From: Phytoactinopolyspora endophytica | GTDB taxonomy: Bacteria; Actinomycetota; Actinomycetes; Jiangellales; Jiangellaceae | Assembly (NCBI RefSeq): GCF_004138495.1 | Contig: NZ_ML142873.1 | Location: 57,080-72,658 of the forward strand | Length of the DNA: 15,579 bases | Direction of reading: 5' to 3' | In this document: piece after piece, positions 1 to 5,710 of the stretch | Position numbering within the stretch: position 1 is the first letter of the stretch | Layout of the letters: every line of letters begins with the position of its first letter | Notes under the pieces: generated by a model | Told to the model about the DNA's origin: nothing | The model's database searches: none | Seen by the model: only the letters and a program-made list of their open reading frames with translations | Translations under genes and position numbers: made by a program

Positions 1-18
1 GCCGCCAAGAGGAGGTGA
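1..18 (+). CDS. Possible last codons of an upstream gene
   Basis: The first 18 bases can be read as the codons for A-A-K-R-R followed by TGA, an ordinary basic C-terminus. This would place the end of an upstream plus-strand gene 65 bases before the first lyase. It is only five codons, so nothing can be said about function. The same bases contain AGGAGGTGA, a near-perfect Shine-Dalgarno sequence, which argues that translation signals are concentrated here. The alternative is that they are the ribosome binding site of a short leader or of a longer version of the lyase. Confidence 0.25.
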   Translation, partial: AAKRR

Positions 19-75
19 CGCTGCTGATCGGTGCACGGAGGGGCAAGTCCGTCAAGGGGAGACTCAACCCTGATC

Positions 76-81
76 AGGAGG
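76..81 (+). promoter_or_regulatory. Ribosome binding site of the first lyase
   Basis: AGGAGG lies 2 bases before the ATG at 84 and 5 bases before the in-frame GTG at 87. The spacing favours initiation at GTG 87 or ATG 84 over the longer in-frame GTG at 15, which sits inside its own Shine-Dalgarno-like box. Confidence 0.55.
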
Positions 82-83
82 CG

Positions 84-1328
84 ATGGTGCCAGCACACGA
101 CAACGACAACAGAGTCAGCGACAACACGATCAACCGGCGAACCGTGCTGAAGTCGGCCATGGCGGCCGGTGTAGGAGTGGCCGGAGCCAGCGTAGGGCTG
201 CTAGGCGTGGCCACACCCGCGTCGGCGGCGCTCAGCCATCCCGGCTTGCTGCACACCCAGGCCGACTTCGACCGGATGAGGTCCCGGGTGATGGCGGGAG
301 ACCAGCCGTGGCAGGCGGGCTGGGAGCGGCTGACCGCCAACCCGCATTCGCATCCGGGCTGGACGCCGAATCCACAGGAGACCATCAGGCGGGGAGGTGG
401 CTCCGGCGAGAACTACCCGATCCTGTACAACGACATCCATGCTGCTTATCAGAATGCGCTGCGGTGGAAGATCCAGGGCCTGACTTCTCACGGTGACACC
501 GCGCGGGACATCTGCAATGCGTGGTCGGCGACGTTGCAGGAGATAACCGGAGACACCAACGCGTCCCTGGCGCTGGGGATCTACGGGTACCAGTTCGCGA
601 ATGTCGGCGAGATCATGCGCGGTTATCCGGGTTTCGACTTCGGTCGGTTCCAGACGATGATGAACGACATCTTCTACCCGGGAAATCTTGACTTTCTGGT
701 CCGGCGGCACGACACGTGTCCGTCGCATTATTGGGCGAACTGGGTCTTGTGCAATATGAACTCGATCCTGGCGATCGGGGTGTTGGCCGATGACCAGTCC
801 AAGATCGATTGGGCGGTCGACTACTTCTTCAACGGTGTGGGACAAGGGTCGATCTTGAACGCGATCCCGCACCTGCATGAGAACGACACACTGGGGCAGT
901 GGCAGGAAAGCGGCCGCGACCAGGGTCATACCTTGATGGGTGTGGGCCAGATGGGCGCCTTCTGTGAGATGGCCTGGAACCAGGGCTATGACCTGTACGG
1001 CGCCCACGACAGCAGGTTCATGAAAGCCTGCGAGTACATCGCCAGATACAACCTCGGGAACTCGGTGCCGTTCACCGACTACTACTGGGAATCGGGCCAC
1101 AACTGTGACCCGAACTGGCATACCCAGATCTCCGACCACAGCCGTGGGCAGATCCGTCCCGTGTGGGAGCGGGTCTACAACCATTACGGGGTTCGCCGCG
1201 GCTTGAGCGTGCCGTACACCGCGCAGTTCGCCTCCGAGGTTCGGGCCGAGGGCGGAGGCGGCGACTACGGCAGCACCAGCGGCGGCTACGACCAGCTCGG
1301 CTTCGGCACCCTCACGTGTACGCGTTGA
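84..1328 (+). CDS. Tat-exported alginate-lyase-family polysaccharide lyase, single domain
   Basis: This is a probable secreted polysaccharide lyase of 414 residues that would cleave an acidic polysaccharide by beta-elimination outside the cell. ATG 84 is chosen because AGGAGG lies just upstream and the product then opens with a compact Tat signal: N-R-R-T-V-L-K around residues 17-23, a hydrophobic stretch, and a P-A-S-A cleavage site near residue 48. GTG 87 is equally possible; GTG 15 would add 23 residues of unlikely sequence. The mature protein begins with HPGLLHTQADFDRM and carries family hallmarks: S-H-Y-W-A-N-W (His215, Asn219, Trp220), Q-E-S-G-R-D-Q-G-H (Glu275 to His282), then A-W-N-Q-G and L-Y-G. 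The fold expected for the family is an alpha/alpha toroid. It is a paralogue of the catalytic part of the gene at 1581. The substrate is unknown; alginate is the family name, not a finding. Confidence 0.85.
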   Translation: MVPAHDNDNRVSDNTINRRTVLKSAMAAGVGVAGASVGLLGVATPASAALSHPGLLHTQADFDRMRSRVMAGDQPWQAGWERLTANPHSHPGWTPNPQETIRRGGGSGENYPILYNDIHAAYQNALRWKIQGLTSHGDTARDICNAWSATLQEITGDTNASLALGIYGYQFANVGEIMRGYPGFDFGRFQTMMNDIFYPGNLDFLVRRHDTCPSHYWANWVLCNMNSILAIGVLADDQSKIDWAVDYFFNGVGQGSILNAIPHLHENDTLGQWQESGRDQGHTLMGVGQMGAFCEMAWNQGYDLYGAHDSRFMKACEYIARYNLGNSVPFTDYYWESGHNCDPNWHTQISDHSRGQIRPVWERVYNHYGVRRGLSVPYTAQFASEVRAEGGGGDYGSTSGGYDQLGFGTLTCTR

Positions 1329-1343
1329 TCTCGCCGGAACTGC

Positions 1344-1360
1344 TGGAAAGCGTTTAACCA
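1344..1360. promoter_or_regulatory. Candidate LacI-family operator
   Basis: TGGAAAGCGTTTAACCA has the central CpG, flanking A and T runs and TGG/CCA ends typical of LacI/CcpA-type operators (consensus about TGNAANCGNTNNCA), but it is not a perfect palindrome. It begins 15 bases after the stop of the first lyase, in the only long plus-strand gap, where the promoter for the second lyase would be expected. LacI repressors commonly control sugar-use genes in actinobacteria. No regulator gene is in the window, so the binding protein is unknown. Confidence 0.4.
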
Positions 1361-1361
1361 C

Positions 1362-1413
1362 GGTCGACCCGTCCGCAAGGTGGGTCGGAGGGGAGCAGAT
1401 TCACTCCGACCTG
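1362..1413 (+). promoter_or_regulatory. Two mutually exclusive hairpins upstream of the second lyase
   Basis: CGACCC at 1365-1370 can pair with GGGTCG at 1382-1387. Alternatively GGTCGGAG at 1383-1390 can pair with CTCCGACC at 1404-1411, 8 bp with a 13-base loop. The shared segment 1382-1390 cannot be in both, so the RNA could switch between folds. Such short repeats also arise by chance in GC-rich DNA; the placement before a leader ORF is the main reason to list them. Confidence 0.3.
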
Positions 1414-1417
1414 CCTT

Positions 1418-1436
1418 TTGGACCGGTCTTGTCCAA
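1418..1436. repeat. Short inverted repeat, possible operator
   Basis: TTGGAC and GTCCAA form perfect 6-bp arms separated by 7 bases. The element lies 32 bases before the short ORF at 1468, a fitting place for a protein-binding site near the promoter of the second lyase. It could equally be a chance repeat. No -10/-35 pair could be assigned with confidence nearby. Confidence 0.3.
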
Positions 1437-1452
1437 ACAGAGCGAACCATAG

Positions 1453-1458
1453 AAGGAG
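1453..1458 (+). promoter_or_regulatory. Ribosome binding site of the short ORF
   Basis: AAGGAG lies 9 bases before the ATG at 1468. It is clearly better than anything before ATG 1581 of the large lyase gene, which lacks a purine-rich box at normal spacing. This suggests ribosomes load here and reach the lyase by coupling. Confidence 0.5.
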
Positions 1459-1467
1459 TAACAACCG

Positions 1468-1584
1468 ATGGATCCGTTCCACCGCAACGTTTCCCAGAAC
1501 GACAGGCACGCACAACCTCGCTGTGAGCTCTACCAACGACGCCGGAACGATGACGCAGGGCGTCACCCCGCGGTGATGGCATGA
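1468..1584 (+). CDS. Short 38-codon ORF, translationally coupled to the second lyase
   Basis: ATG 1468 follows a good Shine-Dalgarno box and opens a 38-residue frame ending in TGA at 1582-1584. That stop overlaps the ATG of the large lyase as ATGA, the classic arrangement for translational coupling. The product, MDPFHRNVSQNDRHAQPR and onward, is rich in Arg, His, Asp and Asn, has no signal or membrane segment, and matches nothing I recognise. It may act only as a leader whose translation feeds the downstream start. The competing view is that this stretch is debris of an Ig-like domain read in another frame (1502-1576), and that the ATGA overlap is fortuitous. Confidence 0.4.
   Translation: MDPFHRNVSQNDRHAQPRCELYQRRRNDDAGRHPAVMA
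1502..1576 (+). pseudogene. Possible remnant of a putative Ig (He_PIG-like) domain
   Basis: In the frame starting at 1502 the translation reads TGTHNLAVSSTNDAGT and then MTQGVTPR before a TGA at 1574. This closely follows the last two strands of He_PIG-type Ig domains, in which G-x-Y/F-x-x-x-V-x-x-T-N-x-A-G is typical. The large lyase has the same pattern twice, as GAFEVTVTATNAAG and a more diverged copy. Upstream codons in this frame do not continue the domain, so at most a 25-codon fragment survives. A simple reading is that a modular lyase once extended here and was cut down by deletion. Confidence 0.35.
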
Positions 1585-4500
1585 CCGAGGGCACAGCAAG
1601 TCGCCGTACTTTCCTCAGAGGAGCGGGCGGAACGCTGATCGTGGCGACCGGTGTGGGTTCCTTCCTCGCCGGCCGCGGTGACGTGGCATCCGCCAACCCA
1701 ACCGCGCAAGCGGCACTGGCCGCTGCGGCCACACAGTACGCGGGCCCGGGGGCGGGGTTCATCCATCCCGGCCTGCTGCACAGCCAGCAGGACCTGGAGC
1801 GCATGCGGACCGCTGTGGCGGCCCAAGAGGAGCCGATCTACCAGGGGTTTCAGGCCATGGCGGCGCACCATAGGTCGTCGCTCGACTACACGATCCGCAA
1901 CACCGGCCAGATCACGTCGTGGGGCCGTGGACCGACCGACTTCACGAACGAGGCGGCCGACGACGCTGCGGCCGCCTACCAGCAGGCCCTGATGTGGTCG
2001 ATCACCGGCGACGTGCGGCACGCGGACAAGGCGCGAGACATTCTCAACGTATGGTCGTCGAGCCTGAGGTCGATCACCGGCGCCGACGGGCAGCTGGGCA
2101 CCGGCCTGCAAGGGTTCAAGCTGGTGAACGCCGCCGAGATCCTGCGGCACAGCGACTACGACGGTTGGGCTGCGGACGACATCGCCCGCTGCGAGGACTC
2201 GTTCACAACCGTCTGGTACCGGTCGGTCTCCGGCTACGCGCTGTTCGCGAACGGTAACTGGGACACCGCCGCGTTGCAGACCATCATCGCGATCGGTGTG
2301 TTCTGCGATGACCGTGTCATGTTCGAGGACGCTGTGCGCTACGCGGTCGACGGCCCTGGGAACGGCACCATCACCAACATCGTCGTCGAGGAGACCGGGC
2401 AGGGGCAGGAGAGCGGGCGCAGCCAGGCGTATGCCCAGCTGGCGATCGGCTTGCTGACCGATGCCGCAGAGATCGCCTGGAACCAGGGGGTGAACCTCTA
2501 TGGTTACGCCGACAACCGCATCCTCGCCGGATTCGAGTACAACTCGCGTTACAACCTCGGCGACGACGCGATGCCGTTCGTGCCCGACCTCGACCGGACC
2601 GGCAAGTACATCAAGACGGCCATCTCCTCGAACAACCGAGGCCAGTACCGCCCCATCCACGAGCAGGCCTACGGCCATTACGTGAGCCGGATGGGGTTGT
2701 CCGCTCCGTTCACCGAGCAGGTGGTCTTCCGTGGCAGCGGCGGCAGCCGGCACGTCGAAGGCACCGACGACGACCACCCGTCGTGGGGCACGCTCACCCA
2801 CGCCCGTCCGCCTGCCGAGGAGTCGGAACCGCAGGCAGCACCGGCCGCGCCGGCCGGTCTGGTGGCCGACGGCTCGTCGTCGGGAATCACGGTGAGCTGG
2901 GTGGAGTCGGTGGAGCCCGTGAGCACGGCGCCGGCCGACAGCTACACGGTGAGACGCGCGACCACCGGCGATGGCCAGTACGAGACGATCGCCACCGACG
3001 TGACGTCCACCTCGTACACCGATGAGGACGTCACCGCCGGGCAGACGTACGTCTATGTCCTCTCCGCGTCGAACGAGGTGGGCGAGAGCCCGGTCTCGCT
3101 GGGCATCGCGGTCAGCGCCGGGCTGCCGTCACCGTGGGAGACCGGGGACGTGGGCGACGTCGAGACGCCGGGAGCGACGAACTTCGACGGGCAGGCGTTC
3201 GTGCTCGAGGATGGCGGCCGGGACATCGCTGGTCCGAGTGATGCGTTCCGGTTCACGTATGTGCCGATGACCGGGGACGGCACCCTCACCGCTCGGGTGG
3301 TCTATCCGGTGAGCTCGCAGTACGCGAAGGTCGGCCTGATGATGCGGGAGTCCCTGGACGCGGACTCCGCACACGCCTCGATGCTCATTCAGGGCCTCGC
3401 GTTGCATGCGTGGAGCGGCGTCTGGACCACGCGTCCGTCGGCCGGCGCGGAGACCACCGGCACCGGCAGCACGCTTGTTCCTCCCACCCAGCAGGAGGCG
3501 ATCACGGTCGACGCGGGCTTCGCGATCGCCAACCACGGTTCACTTCCGGAGTCGGCAACCCCGCTTCCCGCGCCCTACGTTGAGGGCGCAAGCGACGGCT
3601 ACCGGATGCGCAGGCCGTACTGGGTGCGCCTGGAACGCTCGGGAACGACGTTCACCGGATGGATCTCTCCCGACGGCGAGCAGTGGACCGAGGTGGGCTC
3701 CTCAGAGCTCGACCTCGGCGGCGAGCTGTATGTCGGCTTGGCCGCCTGCTCGGTTCTGGGCGTGCAGGAGGACTATGCCGAGACGACGACGGCGGCCTTC
3801 GACAACGTGAGCGTGCCGGGCTGGTCCGTGGACGTCCCGGCGAACCCGGTCGGCGAGGTGCAGGCATGGACGGGTGACAGCGCCGTCGAACTCGCCTGGA
3901 GCGGTGTGGACATGTCCGGGCGGTACACCGTCAAACGCGCCACGACGAGCGGCGGCCCGTACACCGCCGTCGCGACCGGCGTCGGCCCGGTCGGCTTCGG
4001 TGTCCAGGTACGGTACGCCGACGCTACCGGTACACCTGGCACGGAGTACTACTACGTGGTCAGCGCCGTCAACGTCGCCGGCGAGGGTCCGTCGTCGGCG
4101 GAGGTCAGCGCTACGATGCCGACTCCGCAGGCACCGGTGGTCGAGAGCACGACCATGGCGTATGCGAATGCAGGCGTGCCGTTCGAGTACCTGATCCGGG
4201 CCACCAACAGTCCGACCGGCTTCTCCGCGAGTGGGCTGCCCGACGGGCTGAGCGTGGACTCGGAGACCGGGATCATTTCCGGGGTCCCGGACGCCGGGGG
4301 CGAGTTCATTGTCGAGGTCGGCGCGGTCAACGCGACCGGCACCGGCACCGAGACCGTCACGCTCGCCGTCGGGACCCCACCGCCGGCGCCGTGGGACTAC
4401 CGCGACATCGGTGACTACGTGCTCGACGAGCGAATGCTCGGTACGTACAGCGTCGTCACCATCCGCACGCCCGGCATCACCGGCTACGACGACGAGACCG

Positions 4501-5495
4501 GAGCCTTCACGGTCCGGGGTGCCGGTTCGGATCTCAACGTCATCAACCAGGGCATGACCGTGCAGTACGCGTACGTGCCCTTGCGTGGCGACAGCGCGAT
4601 CATCGCCCGGGTGGCGGACCGGGAGAACGCCGGCGCAGCCGACCGGGTGGGTCTGATCATGAGCAAGTCCCTCTCGCCGTTCGATCAGATGGCAGGGGCG
4701 ATCCTGACCAGCACCGGGAGCGGCGACGCCGGGGTCAAGCAGTTCTTCCGGCGTCCGCGGGTGGCGTTCCGCCCCACGGTTACGGACGGTGAGGCGGGCG
4801 TCGGCGTGCCGGTCTGGCTGCGGCTACAACGCGAAGGCGACACGTTCAGCGCCGCGACCTCTGCGGACGGCGAGACCTGGACTGAGATCGGTGATCCGGA
4901 CACGATCCCCACGTTCGGCGATGCCCCGTTCTACGTGGGCATGGCCGTCGTCTCTGGTGACCCGATGGTGCTGAACACCACCGTCTTCGACCAGGTGTCG
5001 GTGACGCCGTGGTTCGCCGACGAGACCGTGAACGCGGTGGTGCACGAGCCGTTCGACCACCGGGTCACGACGGCGACGGGGGCGACGTTTGAGGCTGAGG
5101 GTCTGCCGCCAGGGTTGAGCATCGATGCCGAGAACGGGCAGATCAGCGGGAAGCCGGCGGCGCTGGGTGCATTCGAGGTGACGGTCACCGCGACGAATGC
5201 GGCGGGCAGCTTCACCGGTACGGTCACCGTGCAGGTCGGCCTTCAGACGCCGTTGTCATACGACACGGTCGCCGGCTACGTCGCCCAATACCACGAGGAC
5301 GGCGTGCTGGACCGGACGCAGGAACGGCGGCTGACGACGCACCTGTCGGTGGCGGAGCGTTTCGCCGACCGTGGGCAGGCCGCTCAGGCCGCCGAGGCCT
5401 TGGACCGGTTCGCTGAGGTAGCTGCCGGTGTCGCCGACGAGAACGCCCGGGAGGTGCTCCTCGCCGCCGTCGAGGCCCTGCGCCAGCAGCTGTAA
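1581..5495 (+). CDS. Modular Tat-exported alginate-lyase-family protein with FN3, laminin-G-like, Ig and FIMAH domains
   Basis: This 1304-residue secreted protein probably binds and cleaves an acidic polysaccharide. The Tat signal is S-R-R-T-F-L-R at residues 7-13, with likely cleavage near residue 38 (V-A-S-A). The lyase domain spans about 60-410 and has N-G-N-W (224-227), Q-E-S-G-R (276-280), A-W-N-Q-G and L-Y-G. Then follow FN3 (about 422-512), a DUF1349/laminin-G-like domain (518-747, with YVPMTGDGTLTARV), FN3 (757-845), putative Ig (855-930, GLPDGLSVD), a second DUF1349-like domain (937-1143), putative Ig (1147-1220, GLPPGLSID) and a helical FIMAH domain (about 1224-1304) containing FADRGQAAQAAEALDRF. 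No sortase motif or C-terminal membrane segment is present, so attachment would rely on binding domains. Compared with the first lyase, the D-Q-G-H at the end of the active-site motif reads S-Q-A-Y (281-284), so activity may differ. ATG 1581 overlaps the stop of the short ORF. Confidence 0.9.
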   Translation: MTEGTASRRTFLRGAGGTLIVATGVGSFLAGRGDVASANPTAQAALAAAATQYAGPGAGFIHPGLLHSQQDLERMRTAVAAQEEPIYQGFQAMAAHHRSSLDYTIRNTGQITSWGRGPTDFTNEAADDAAAAYQQALMWSITGDVRHADKARDILNVWSSSLRSITGADGQLGTGLQGFKLVNAAEILRHSDYDGWAADDIARCEDSFTTVWYRSVSGYALFANGNWDTAALQTIIAIGVFCDDRVMFEDAVRYAVDGPGNGTITNIVVEETGQGQESGRSQAYAQLAIGLLTDAAEIAWNQGVNLYGYADNRILAGFEYNSRYNLGDDAMPFVPDLDRTGKYIKTAISSNNRGQYRPIHEQAYGHYVSRMGLSAPFTEQVVFRGSGGSRHVEGTDDDHPSWGTLTHARPPAEESEPQAAPAAPAGLVADGSSSGITVSWVESVEPVSTAPADSYTVRRATTGDGQYETIATDVTSTSYTDEDVTAGQTYVYVLSASNEVGESPVSLGIAVSAGLPSPWETGDVGDVETPGATNFDGQAFVLEDGGRDIAGPSDAFRFTYVPMTGDGTLTARVVYPVSSQYAKVGLMMRESLDADSAHASMLIQGLALHAWSGVWTTRPSAGAETTGTGSTLVPPTQQEAITVDAGFAIANHGSLPESATPLPAPYVEGASDGYRMRRPYWVRLERSGTTFTGWISPDGEQWTEVGSSELDLGGELYVGLAACSVLGVQEDYAETTTAAFDNVSVPGWSVDVPANPVGEVQAWTGDSAVELAWSGVDMSGRYTVKRATTSGGPYTAVATGVGPVGFGVQVRYADATGTPGTEYYYVVSAVNVAGEGPSSAEVSATMPTPQAPVVESTTMAYANAGVPFEYLIRATNSPTGFSASGLPDGLSVDSETGIISGVPDAGGEFIVEVGAVNATGTGTETVTLAVGTPPPAPWDYRDIGDYVLDERMLGTYSVVTIRTPGITGYDDETGAFTVRGAGSDLNVINQGMTVQYAYVPLRGDSAIIARVADRENAGAADRVGLIMSKSLSPFDQMAGAILTSTGSGDAGVKQFFRRPRVAFRPTVTDGEAGVGVPVWLRLQREGDTFSAATSADGETWTEIGDPDTIPTFGDAPFYVGMAVVSGDPMVLNTTVFDQVSVTPWFADETVNAVVHEPFDHRVTTATGATFEAEGLPPGLSIDAENGQISGKPAALGAFEVTVTATNAAGSFTGTVTVQVGLQTPLSYDTVAGYVAQYHEDGVLDRTQERRLTTHLSVAERFADRGQAAQAAEALDRFAEVAAGVADENAREVLLAAVEALRQQL

Positions 5496-5540
5496 ACCGG
5501 TACGGACGCAACAGGAAGCCGGGATGCCTGTGGCGACCGG

Positions 5541-5579
5541 AGGCCTTCGGGCACAGCTGCGGCTGCTGCCCGAAGGCCT
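5541..5579. terminator. Bidirectional terminator hairpin between convergent genes
   Basis: AGGCCTTCGGGCA (5541-5553) and TGCCCGAAGGCCT (5567-5579) are a perfect 13-bp inverted repeat. Within the 13-base loop CAGC and GCTG can extend the stem after one bulged base, leaving a TGCG tetraloop. It sits 46 bases after the lyase stop and 132 bases past the glycoside hydrolase stop on the other strand. There is no T-run on either side, which is common for actinobacterial terminators. The remainder of 5496-5710 shows no convincing gene; one minus-strand frame passes through it but has no homology that I recognise. Confidence 0.75.
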
Positions 5580-5710
5580 GGTCGCAGTCGGCGTAACGTG
5601 AATCCGTCGTCTTTTCATGCTCCTTGCGTACGTGCTGGGATCTCAGGGACGACTCACCGATAGTGGCCACGATGTGTTCTTGGCGTCGCGGGCCTGGTGG
5701 CGTTGTGGTG

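Noticed and set aside
1563..2801. 412-codon minus-strand open frame opposite the large lyase
   Set aside because: It is rich in Arg, Val and Gly with no domain, and the plus strand there encodes a clear lyase domain; such shadow frames are expected in GC-rich DNA.
5580..5710. Possible gene or mobile-element remnant between the convergent operons
   Set aside because: A minus-strand frame with A-T-I-G-E-S-S-L-R and following residues passes through, but I see no transposase motif, terminal repeat or usable ribosome binding site.
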